From Verrucomicrobiota bacterium (GTDB taxonomy: Bacteria; Verrucomicrobiota; Verrucomicrobiia; Limisphaerales; UBA11320), in NCBI GenBank assembly GCA_016199985.1, contig JACQFQ010000005.1, forward strand, positions 124,001 to 188,000: a stretch of DNA of 64,000 bases. The letters are read 5' to 3'. Under the pieces are notes generated by a model. That model had not been told where the DNA came from, made no database searches, and worked only from the letters and a program-made list of their open reading frames with translations. The translations under genes and the position numbers were made by a program. Within the stretch, counting starts at the first letter, position 1, and each line of letters begins with the position of its first letter. Below, one piece after another: positions 36,217 through 44,900 of this stretch.

Positions 36217-36292
36217 TGGTGGAGCCGACAGGGATCGAACCTGCGACCCCCACAATGCCATTGTGGTGCTCTACCAACTGAGCTACGACCCC
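36217..36292 (-). tRNA. tRNA-Ala (anticodon GGC)
   Basis: The minus strand reads GGGGTCGTAGCTCAGTTGGT onward and ends in an encoded CCA. It folds as acceptor GGGGTCG/CGGCTCC, D arm GCTC...GAGC, anticodon stem CCACA/TGTGG with loop ATGGCAT, and T arm GCAGG-TTCGATC-CCTGT, 76 bases in all. The loop places GGC at positions 34-36, decoding GCC alanine codons. The third acceptor pair is G-U, the universal alanine identity element, which supports the assignment independently of the anticodon. Confidence 0.97.
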
Positions 36293-36309
36293 ATCCCGAG
36301 GCGGCGGCG

Positions 36310-36338
36310 AAATTAAGAGCCCTCCCCCTGGTTGTCAA
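36310..36338 (-). promoter_or_regulatory. Sigma-70-type promoter of tRNA-Ala
   Basis: On the minus strand a perfect TTGACA (36338-36333) is followed after 17 bases by TAATTT (36315-36310). Transcription would start about 10 bases before the mature tRNA 5' end at 36292. This is the best promoter match noticed in the window. Confidence 0.7.
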
Positions 36339-36362
36339 AACCTAATCGGGCGAAAAGAAAGA

Positions 36363-36410
36363 GGCGGGTTTTGGCTGACACACAGAACATTAATTCCACC
36401 AAAACCCGCC
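36363..36410. terminator. Long hairpin between hisC and the tRNA, probable bidirectional terminator
   Basis: GGCGGGTTTTGG (36363-36374) and CCAAAACCCGCC (36399-36410) form a perfect 12-bp stem with a 24-base loop. On the minus strand it is followed by TCTTTCTTTTC, on the plus strand by TTTCTT, so it can stop transcripts from either side. It would end the hisD-hisC transcript before the tRNA promoter. The remainder of the hisC-tRNA gap (36411-36699) holds a short CTCCCC/GGGGAG palindrome near 36460 and no credible gene. Confidence 0.6.
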
Positions 36411-36699
36411 TTTCTTCATCCTCTGAAGAAATCTGGACCCAAGCTAGCTCAAGACCCGGTCTCCCCAGGGGAGGCCGCAATCTCGCTTAGGAAAACCGAC
36501 TTGGCAAACGCCGGGAACAAAAACGATCCAGAGGAGGGTTCCATGGGAATGGGGGAGAGGAACAGGGAGGCCTGAGCCGGCAAGATTGAAGAACTGGCAA
36601 CAACCGTGAATTCTAACAACATATAAGTCGCTAACTGTGGCTTAGGGCTTCTGGATTGAGGCGACGATAGAACGGCGTTCCACGATGTAAAGCGCTTTT

Positions 36700-37797
36700 C
36701 TAAACAATCTCTCGTACCGCTCTGAGCAACGCGTTCGCCTGCGGGTTCGTCCCAATCGTGATCCTCAGATAAGCCTTCACCCGCGGATATCGGAACCATC
36801 GCACCAGGATGCGCCGCGCGCGCAGCTCTTCGAGCCAGCGTTCGGCAGGCATCCCCGGCGGACGGGCGAGGATGAAGTTGGCCTGGCTCGGAAGAACCTC
36901 GAACCCCAGCGCCGTCAGTTCGCGAGTCAGCCGATCGCGGGTCGCGCGGATCTTGCCAAATCCCCTCCTGTAGTAGCTCAGATGATCAAGCGTCGCCAAA
37001 GCCGCGACCTGCCCCAGGCCATTCACGTTGTAGCTGTCCCGCATCCGGTCCATCGCGTCGATCAGAACGCGATGTCCCAGCATGTACCCCACGCGCTGAA
37101 AACAGAGCGAGTACGCCTTGGAGAAGGTCCTCGCGACCAACACATGCGGAAACCGGAAAGCGAGCGACGCGGCGTTCTCGCGCGCGAAGTCCACGTAGGC
37201 TTCGTCCAAAACCACCACGCCCTTCTGAGCCTTGCAAAGAGCCGCCAGTTCGCGCCGTGAAAAAGCGCGGCCGGTGGGAGCGTTCGGAGTGGTGACGAGT
37301 GTGAGGGCGGCTCGAAAATCCCAGCGTCCCCTTCGCCGCAGCTCGGCGGGCGTGGGGAGGGCAAAGCTCTCGCCCAGGGGCTCAGACAAAGTCCGCGCGC
37401 CATGCGTGTCCGCAAGGACAGGGTAAAGCGAGTAGCTGGGATCGAAATACTGAAGGGCGCTGCGCGACCGATTCGCTCCGAGCGAAGCCGGCTCGACAAA
37501 TGTCCGGACCGCGAGCGCAAGAAGTTCGTCGGACCCGTTGCCCACGATGACGTTCTCAGGGAGACATCCGTGCAATCTCGCGAGACGCTCGCGCAGGGCC
37601 TGCGACGTCGGATTCGGATAGAGCCTCAGCCGGCCATCCACCGCTCCCTGAACCGCGCGCAGCACCGCGGGGGCGGGCGGATACGGATTCTCATTGGTGT
37701 TCAGCTTGATCAGGCCCCGGATGCGCGGCTGTTCTCCCGGAACGTAGGGATGGAGCTTGCGGACGAGAGGCCGGATGAGCGAGGTCGGGGATTTCAT
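36700..37797 (-). CDS. hisC: Histidinol-phosphate aminotransferase
   Basis: The track ORF (534 residues) includes about 170 antisense-like residues; the real start is the ATG at 37797 (MKSPTSLIRPLVRKLHPYVP), giving 365 residues, the normal HisC length. It transfers the amino group of glutamate to imidazole-acetol phosphate in histidine synthesis, using PLP. Family marks: LIKLNTNENPYPP, VIVGNGSDELLAL, LVTTPNAPTGRAF, VVLDEAYVDF, and RTFSKAYSL with the PLP-binding Lys at about residue 227, then RVGYMLG and the C-terminal YLRITIGT. The ATG overlaps the hisD stop as ATGA, so translation is coupled. Class I/II relatives act on other amino acids, but pairing with hisD makes HisC nearly certain. Confidence 0.95.
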   Translation of the reverse strand: MKSPTSLIRPLVRKLHPYVPGEQPRIRGLIKLNTNENPYPPAPAVLRAVQGAVDGRLRLYPNPTSQALRERLARLHGCLPENVIVGNGSDELLALAVRTFVEPASLGANRSRSALQYFDPSYSLYPVLADTHGARTLSEPLGESFALPTPAELRRRGRWDFRAALTLVTTPNAPTGRAFSRRELAALCKAQKGVVVLDEAYVDFARENAASLAFRFPHVLVARTFSKAYSLCFQRVGYMLGHRVLIDAMDRMRDSYNVNGLGQVAALATLDHLSYYRRGFGKIRATRDRLTRELTALGFEVLPSQANFILARPPGMPAERWLEELRARRILVRWFRYPRVKAYLRITIGTNPQANALLRAVREIV

Positions 37798-39110
37798 CGC
37801 GCGTCCTTGCCTTTCGGCTTCCTGAGCCGGATCGCCGCGGAGTTGCCATGGGAATCCAGGCCCTCGAGACGCGCGAAGGTCCCCACCGCCGACAACGATC
37901 GACGCAGCGATGTCCGCGAGTATTCCACAACGCTTGTGCGACGCTGGAACTGGTCGACCGTCAATCCCGCGAAGCAGAGTCCCGCGCCGCCGGTGGGCAA
38001 TGTGTGGCTCGGGCCCGCCACGTAATCGCCCAGCACGGTTGGGGAGTATCCGCCCAGAAACAACGCGCCGGCGGTGACGATCCGATCGGCGAGCTTCCGC
38101 GGGTGGCGCGTCATGATCTCGCAGTGCTCCGGCGCGAGTCGATTCGCCAATGCGACCGCGCTGTCGATGTCCTTCACCTGAATCAGCCAGCCATTCGCCA
38201 GCAACGCGCGCTCGATGAATTCGCGCCTGCCCGCCTTCCGGACCTGGGCCCGAATCTCCTTCTGGACGGCGGACAAAATCTTCGCCGAGGGGGTGAGGAG
38301 CCACACGCGCTCATGACCCGAGCCATGCTCCGCCTGGGCGATCAGGTCGGCGGCGATCCAGGCGGGGACGGCGGAGTCGTCGGCTATGACGAGCACCTCG
38401 CTGGGACCGGGCAAAAGATCGATCGCCACGCGTCCGAACAGGAGGCGCTTCGCCGCCACGACGTACGCGTTCCCGGGGCCGAAGATCTTGCTCACGGGCC
38501 GGATCGTGTCGGTGCCGCAAGCCATCGCGGCGATCGCCTGAGCGCCGCCCACGCGGTAGATTTCGGTGGCGCCCGCCGCGCCGACGGCGTGGAGCAAGGC
38601 GGGATTGAGCTGTCCGTTCTTGCCGCACGGAGAGCAAACCACAATCTCGGGACAGCCCGCGACACGCGCCAGGAGGATGGTCATCAGCGCCGTCGAAGCC
38701 AGGGGCGCCGCGCCGCCGGGGATGTAAACGCCGACGCGATGAAAGGGATCAAACTTCTCGCCGACCCGTCCGCCTTGCGCGTTCACGCCGGACCAGGGTC
38801 GGCGCTTGGATCGACGGCTGAACGCCTCAATATTCTTGGAGGCGCAGGCGATGGCGTCGCGAAAGGACGCGTCGGCCAGAAGCGCGGCGTTCATCCGCTC
38901 GGCGGCGGTGATCGGGAGCTGGTCGGCGGTCAGTGTGGCGCCGTCGAAGCGACGCGTGAGTTCGAGCAGCGCGGCGTCTCCATGATCCGCCACGCGCTGA
39001 AGAATCGCCTGGGTGCGCTCGGTGATGCCCGGATCGAACAGGCTGGAGCTCCGGGTGAGATCGTCCAGCTGTTCGCGAAAGTCGGCATCCGTGTGACGGA
39101 CAATGTTCAT
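37794..39110 (-). CDS. hisD: Histidinol dehydrogenase
   Basis: The track ORF begins at 39422. The ATG at 39110 (MNIVRHTDADFREQLDDLTR) gives 438 residues, the family's usual size. It oxidises L-histidinol to L-histidine in two NAD-dependent steps with a zinc ion. Visible marks are FDPFHRVGVYIPGG, VGGAQAIAAMACGTDTI, KIFGPGNAYVVAAKRLLFG, GPSEVLVIADDSAVPAWIAADLIAQAEHG (read in pieces), and the late GPSHTLPTGGAGLCFAGLTV with the metal and substrate His residues. Its stop overlaps hisC by four bases (ATGA). No other his genes are present, so the pathway is split around the genome. Confidence 0.95.
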   Translation of the reverse strand: MNIVRHTDADFREQLDDLTRSSSLFDPGITERTQAILQRVADHGDAALLELTRRFDGATLTADQLPITAAERMNAALLADASFRDAIACASKNIEAFSRRSKRRPWSGVNAQGGRVGEKFDPFHRVGVYIPGGAAPLASTALMTILLARVAGCPEIVVCSPCGKNGQLNPALLHAVGAAGATEIYRVGGAQAIAAMACGTDTIRPVSKIFGPGNAYVVAAKRLLFGRVAIDLLPGPSEVLVIADDSAVPAWIAADLIAQAEHGSGHERVWLLTPSAKILSAVQKEIRAQVRKAGRREFIERALLANGWLIQVKDIDSAVALANRLAPEHCEIMTRHPRKLADRIVTAGALFLGGYSPTVLGDYVAGPSHTLPTGGAGLCFAGLTVDQFQRRTSVVEYSRTSLRRSLSAVGTFARLEGLDSHGNSAAIRLRKPKGKDAR

Positions 39111-39209
39111 GAGCCGCCGACCGTAGCGGAAACCCGTTTCCTGTGTCAAAGCGGGGAAAGATCCGGGACTTATTGCGGCTGGACCCTCTCGACGCTTTTG
39201 GCAGGGTGA

Positions 39210-39464
39210 CGTCCATGCTATCTTGACGGCCTGGCCATCATCCGGGCTCAGGAGAACTATGTCGCGGAATGGGGAGACCCCAACGCGGAAATGCCCGCGA
39301 AGGCGCGGAAGATCCAGCGAGCCGCCCGGACGCTTCCCGCTGAGTTCGACCGGGCTTGGGACAAACAAATCCCCTTCACACGGCTGCCCGACGGCGACGT
39401 GTACGTTCCGGAGGCGATCCACCTATTGCAGCACCTCCGCGCGATAGAATCGGCGTGGGGATGA
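39210..39464 (+). CDS. Short coding frame without a clear start, possible partial gene
   Basis: The plus frame opens after a TGA at 39207 and closes with the TGA ending at 39464. It reads LAIIRAQENYVAEWGDPNAE, then MPAKARKIQRAARTLPAEFD and a plausible amphipathic end. Third codon positions are almost all G or C, as in real genes here, and the peptide composition is protein-like. Yet no ATG, GTG or TTG occurs in frame before the ATG at 39291, which would give only 57 residues. Its last 42 bases overlap the 3' end of the convergent subtilase. A TTTGGC/TATCTT promoter-like pair (39197-39224) lies immediately upstream. It could be a 5'-damaged gene, a gene with a non-standard start (CTG at 39231), or a start lost by a frameshift. 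The rest of the 39111-39422 gap has nothing visible. Confidence 0.45.
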   Translation, partial: RPCYLDGLAIIRAQENYVAEWGDPNAEMPAKARKIQRAARTLPAEFDRAWDKQIPFTRLPDGDVYVPEAIHLLQHLRAIESAWG

Positions 39465-41525
39465 CGTGTCCGTGTCGAGATAGGAGGTTTCCTGTTCCGT
39501 TGCGGTGAGTTCAGTCACCCGCTCCCAGGTGTTCAGATCCATCGATCGCTGAAGTTCATACCGTTGTCCCGCTTCTCCAAATAGTGTGATCAAATGCCCC
39601 GTCGCTGTGGGACGAACCGCAAGTGTCGGACGCAGGGGCGGGATCTGGGACCCGAGGAGCTCCAGTTTGAGATAGGAAACATGGCCCTTGTTCAGAAAGC
39701 GTTGGTCTGAGATCTGAACCGTCCATTCTCCATCGGCCAGCTCTCCCCAATGCCGGACTGAAGAGAAGGTCCAATTGATGAGGGTGTCGACGGCAGGGGT
39801 GTGCGGCTCGGCGAGGACGCTCTTCATTCCACCGGGCGATTTCAACACGATCGAAAGATCTCCCCAATAATCATGCTGCATGCGTGCTTGCAATGTGACG
39901 TGCTCCACCCGAAACCGCTTCGAATGCACCGGTAACGAAAGCGTGATGCCTTCAGACTTGTTGTCGGGGATGCTGACCCCGGGTTCCGGCTGAGACCATT
40001 CCGCCTGCACGTTCGTCATGGGTCCCAGTGACCTCCAGTTTAGGGCTGTTTGCACTGCCGCGCCGGCATTGATGAGGCCTGCGCCAAACTTGTGGTTGAA
40101 TCGGAGTCCCGCGCTGTTGGTCGACCAGTCCGCATCATCGGCGGCATTCTGCGTTGCTGTTCGGATCACAATCTCTTCCGCATCCCGCCAGCTGAGTCCG
40201 GGGTTCGCGGCGAGCATCATCGCCAGCACCCCGGACGCCAAGGGTGTGGAGGCCGATGTCCCATTGAAGTTGGTGCTGTAATCACCAGAGTCGGCTCCGT
40301 CCACACCCACAAGGTCCGTGGTGGTCAGACGGGGGAGACCGGCGCTGCCAGAAGGGGCGGATACCAACAGGCACGCTCCAGGCTCACCATACGAGGCCTG
40401 CCCGCCATTGTGGTCCACCGCACCCACAGCGAGAGTGTAGGGCGAGTTTGCGTAGCCGTCGTAGTTCGCGTTGTCACCCACGCGGCGTCCATTGCCCCCC
40501 GCGAACACCAGCAAAGTGCCGAGCCCCCCGCGTCCGTGTTCGACCGCATCTTTCAAGGCCGATGCCGCCAGGGTTCCGATTCCTTCCAGCAGTCCTGTTC
40601 CATCGGGAGCACCCCAGCTGGCATTCTTGATCGCAATAAGGTCGTTTCGATACGCGATGGCCTCCGCTTCCATTACATCGGTGGTGGGTCCTCCGATGAG
40701 CCTCAGTCCTACGAGAAGGGACCGTGAGGCAACGCCCACAATTCCGATTCCATTGTTGTCTCGCGCACCGATCAGGCCTGCGACCTGTGTTCCGTGGATG
40801 TCGACATCCAGGTTGCCCGGGCTGGGATCGTTGTCGTCCTGGTTCCAATCATGTCCGGGTATCTCCGTGCTGATGTTGGGCGCGAGATCCGGATGAGTCA
40901 TCTGCAGTCCATCATCCAGAACACCCACGACCACGCCTTCTCCATGGGTCAGAATCCACGCGGCTTCACACTGCAAATCCACACCCGCGGTTCCACCGCT
41001 TTGTCCTGTGTTTCTCAAATGCCACTGGCGTGGAAAGAGAGGGTCATTCGGCAGGCTTTTCCTTTCGCGTTGTCGCGCCAGCAGCGGTTCGCAACGTCGC
41101 ACCAGCGAGTTCGTCTCCCATCGCTGACATATCAGGAGTGCGGCCTCCGGATCCTTGATGGCCACTTCGAACCAGGCGCTGTTGTGCTTTAATGGTTTCC
41201 AGTCCTTGATGGCCTGCTGGGTGAAGAATGGAGCCGCCTGGTCTGGGTGAATCAGTTGCACAATCAGGTCTCCATCAAACTGGGCGCGAGTGGAAGGAGT
41301 TTCGAGGGCTCCGGCGGGATACAGAAATCGCCGGTGAGGATGTTCATTCGTGAGCGGCGAGGTTCTGGGTGTTGCAGGGGCGGGGATTTGAATTATTGAT
41401 TCCCTCTGGGTTGGGTGGAGCAACCACTCCTGGATCTGACCTGAGCGATGGAGGTGGAACCTGTTGGCGCCTGGGGATGCGCTTACGCTCTGCCCTTGGG
41501 ATGCGATGGCCTCGAGACAAGCCAT
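39423..41525 (-). CDS. S8 subtilisin/kexin-type serine protease with P domain
   Basis: 700 residues from the ATG at 41525. The catalytic triad is visible: Asp in VGVLDDGLQMTHPDL, His in DIHGTQVAGLIG, Ser in FNGTSASTPLASGVLAMM, with the oxyanion Asn region FAGGNGRR. Before the catalytic domain is an inhibitor/pro-region. After it, SIPDNKSEGITLSLPV to DGEWTVQISDQ is a P (proprotein convertase) domain, as in kexin and furin. A verrucomicrobial tail (YELQRSMDLNTWERV...RRFYRAEVLQ) closes it. The start is doubtful: upstream in-frame codons would encode HLLRFLPWLMACLEAIASQG, a better signal peptide, but only non-ATG starts are available (CTG at 41564). It diverges from the 7082-residue giant, which may be its substrate (inference). 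Confidence 0.88.
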   Translation of the reverse strand: MACLEAIASQGQSVSASPGANRFHLHRSGQIQEWLLHPTQRESIIQIPAPATPRTSPLTNEHPHRRFLYPAGALETPSTRAQFDGDLIVQLIHPDQAAPFFTQQAIKDWKPLKHNSAWFEVAIKDPEAALLICQRWETNSLVRRCEPLLARQRERKSLPNDPLFPRQWHLRNTGQSGGTAGVDLQCEAAWILTHGEGVVVGVLDDGLQMTHPDLAPNISTEIPGHDWNQDDNDPSPGNLDVDIHGTQVAGLIGARDNNGIGIVGVASRSLLVGLRLIGGPTTDVMEAEAIAYRNDLIAIKNASWGAPDGTGLLEGIGTLAASALKDAVEHGRGGLGTLLVFAGGNGRRVGDNANYDGYANSPYTLAVGAVDHNGGQASYGEPGACLLVSAPSGSAGLPRLTTTDLVGVDGADSGDYSTNFNGTSASTPLASGVLAMMLAANPGLSWRDAEEIVIRTATQNAADDADWSTNSAGLRFNHKFGAGLINAGAAVQTALNWRSLGPMTNVQAEWSQPEPGVSIPDNKSEGITLSLPVHSKRFRVEHVTLQARMQHDYWGDLSIVLKSPGGMKSVLAEPHTPAVDTLINWTFSSVRHWGELADGEWTVQISDQRFLNKGHVSYLKLELLGSQIPPLRPTLAVRPTATGHLITLFGEAGQRYELQRSMDLNTWERVTELTATEQETSYLDTDTSSPRRFYRAEVLQ

Positions 41526-41964
41526 CAGCCAGGGAAGGAAGCGAAGGAGATGCGACGTTGTCAGTATTTTGATGCGGCTACATCATCGTTTTCGTTCCAC
41601 ACTTTGACAAGGGATGCACCCTCACTTTTTTGGCCTTTTTTGGACTTGGCGCTTGTTGGCTCAATTTGGGTGTGCTAAACAAACCACCCAATGGGTTGAG
41701 TGTCGGCTGCCTCCCGGCTTTCACCATGGGATCATTCAAAGTTGAGTGCCTGAGTTGCCTCGTTTCCGGGCAGTTTAGTGAGAAAGCGAGCTTCAGGTCT
41801 CTCGGAGTTTAACGATGAATGATAGGGCGTCACCGATTCTTGACCTGGCTTCCACGGCCAGGGCATGTGCCATTTGAACGAGATCAACTCTTCAGGGGCC
41901 TCGCGCCATCGGCTCGATCAGTTGGTGCAGTGAGGCACGCTTCATAGTTTTTATTAGAAGTATT
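41526..41964. other. 439-base divergent region between subtilase and giant gene
   Basis: This stretch is more AT-rich than its surroundings and should hold both promoters. Visible elements are TTGACA at 41604-41609 (plus), without a good -10; a direct repeat TTTTTTGGCCTTTTTTGG near 41624-41642; and a 6-bp stem CCTGGC/GCCAGG (41844-41862). An AT-rich TAGTTTTTATTAG lies just before the giant's ATG. ORFs such as 41630-41812 have no protein-like character. I see no RNA gene. Confidence 0.45.
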
Positions 41965-44900
41965 ATGTCATCTAGACCGCATTGCTGGTTGCTTTCACTG
42001 GCCCCCCTCGTCCTCAGGGTCCTCCCGGCCTACCTCATCGTCACCCTCGCCACTGCCGTTTCCGCAGCACAGTGTATCAACCCGCCCAATGGGCTCGTTG
42101 CGCTGTACGGCGGCAATGGAACGATGGTGGATCCCATCGGCGGCAACCATGGATTCTCCGGGGGCGCTGTTACTTTCAGCAATGCGGTTGTGGGACAGGG
42201 TTTCGTCTTTCAGGACGATCCTTCCAGCTATCTTCGGCTTCCTGCATCGACATCCTGGATGCCAGCGGGGAATCAGTTTTCAATTGAGTGTTGGATTCTC
42301 CCCGACTTCACGGTGACGGGCGACAAACTGGACACCATTTTCTCCAAGCGGGATGGATGCAGCACCCTTTCCTATCACTTTGGCGTCTTTAAGGGACATC
42401 AGGGGGCGGCCAAGATCGGGTTGCTCTATTTTGGAGTCGGAGCCTTCGGTTTGGAGTCCACAAACCGAATTCCGGCGGATGGCAAATTTCACCACCTGGC
42501 GGCGGTATGTGATGGTTCGCAGACCGTGGACAATGTTCGTCTCTACATCGATGGAAAGGTGGTTGGATCCGGATCCGCCTCGATCTCCATCCCAAATACA
42601 ACCTCTTCCCCCGTCATTGGTCAGCACGGAGGATGCAATTACTTCAGCAGCGCCGTGATGGATGAGATCAGCTTTTACAATCGCTCTCTCACCGGCGCCG
42701 AGGTCCAAGGCGTCTATGCGGCGGGGGCTGCTGGTAAGTGTGCGCCTGCTGTCGCAGGAGTGTCGGCGCCCTATTTCAACAATTTCGAAACCGGAGTGGA
42801 GTCGGCTTGGTCGATGGGCACGATCGAGACAAGCGAACCCGAACGGTTCACCCAGTTTTTGGGCAGATTTGGATCGGGAGGCCCGATGCTCACAGTGACC
42901 GGACTTACCGTGGGTGTTTCGTATACCTTGGGGTTTGACCTGTATGTGATCGACTCCTGGGATGGCGGCAGCGCGCTGACGGGTGATGATTTTGCCGTCT
43001 GGGCGGACAGCGCGTCCGTGTTTCGTGAATCATTCTCCAATTACAATGGGAACCCACCCGGAGGCGCTCAATCCTTTCCCCGAAGTCCGGATGAGGGGCG
43101 CGCCAACTTCGGGTTCAATGCGAGTTTGGTGGATGCGATTTATCGCAGCATTGAAATCAACTTCACCGCTTCAAACGCCATCTCTGTCATCCGATTCCAA
43201 GGGGCCAACCTGCAGGCGGTCGATGACGAGTCATGGGGCCTTGACAATGTTCGGGTCCGAACGACCGCATCAGCCACCACGACCATCATCACCTCCAGTT
43301 CCCTCCCATCCTCCGGCTCTCCACAATCTGTTTCCCTCTCCCATTTCACCGCCTCGTCCTCCAAGCCCCTTCAGCCCAGCTCCGCCACCAATGCCGCGAA
43401 CTGGTCGCTACGGTCGGCGGGTCCCAATGGGCTTCTGGGCGACGCGGATGATGTGGCCATCACCCTGGGCGTTGCGCTCCCTCCCGCATTTTTCACCGGC
43501 AGAAGCTTCTCCTTCACCATTTTGAACAATGCTCCCCTGCAGCCGGGGCGATATCGATTCTCCAGCGGCGTGGGATTGCTGGATACCAACGGGGCTGCCG
43601 TCGCTGCCTATTCGCAGGATTTTGTGTTGGCGCATCCAACTGCCGGGAGGCTTGAGGCTCCGGGCAGCGACAGCACGGCAACTGCGTCGGATCTGGGCCT
43701 GACCGAAACGCCTTCGGGTTCCGGCTTCAGAACGTCCCTCGGCATCGGTGCGTTCGCAGCCGCCGGGGATGTTGATTATTGGCGCTTCGACGCAGAATCC
43801 GGGGACGTGGTCACGCTTCGTTTGGAGACTCAGGGTGTTGGTTCCAATCCGCAGATGCAGCTCCAGAATGTTTCCGGAAACACCCTGATCGGTGCGAGTG
43901 GCGGCGCCGATGGGGTCGTCGGAATTGAGAGGTACCGGTTCACGGGTCCTGGAACCTATTTCGTCCGGGTGTGGAGTGATCAGCGTCCGGCGCCCTACCG
44001 GCTGCGTGTCGATCTCGCCCGTGGATTGCAGCTCGAGAGCGAACCCAATGACTCAATCGCCCAGGCTGTGTCCTTGAATTTCATTTTCAACAGCGGACTG
44101 GCGCAAGCCCGCGTTGCGGGTTCGATGCTCGGGGACGATGACTATTTCTCATTGTTGAATTTCAGCGTTGGGAATTCGGTCAGCGTCAGCGCCCGTTACC
44201 CCGATGGTTCCACCCTGCCTCCGCAGGGATTGGTCATGACGCTTCTTGCGGGGAGCGCCCCGGTTTTCTCCCAAAGCGGCAACACCCTGAATTTCACGCT
44301 CTCGGCGAACACCAATTACTTTCTCAAAGTCTCCTCAACAAACACGGATCTTCGAGGACAGTATGTGCTGGATATTGTGGTGAGTGACAGCGTTCCTCCG
44401 CAGATCACCGGTGGCACCCTGCCGTCACAGGGCGGACTCACAGGCGCGATTCTGAACCGGTTTACCCTGAACTTCTCCGAGGACATGAGCGCCTCCACCG
44501 TGACCAATCCGGCATTGTATGAACTCCGCGGAGCCGGTCCGGATGGGACCTTCAATACCGCGGACGATTCTCTCTACCCATTGCTGCCTGATCCTTACAC
44601 GACGGGCCTGAGTGAGGGCTACAGCATCGTCGATGGACCCGCCCAACCCGGGCTGCTCCGCTTGCGGATCACCACCGCGTTGGCAGATCGCATTGGCAAC
44701 GGCCTGGCCGCCCCTTACGAGCTTTCGTTCACTGTGACAAATCCTCCAGGTTATCTGATGGAAACCCGCGGGAACCAAACGATGGGGACGGCGACCCCGT
44801 TCATCGGTGTCGGATCGGGAAGCCCGAGTGGAGTCCTGGGTTGGGCGTACGATATCGGCGGTCCATCCAATCCACAGGAACTCATCACTGCCGACATGAA

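Noticed and set aside
41630-41812. 60-residue plus ORF upstream of the giant
   Set aside because: No Shine-Dalgarno, composition not protein-like, and it lies in the divergent promoter region.
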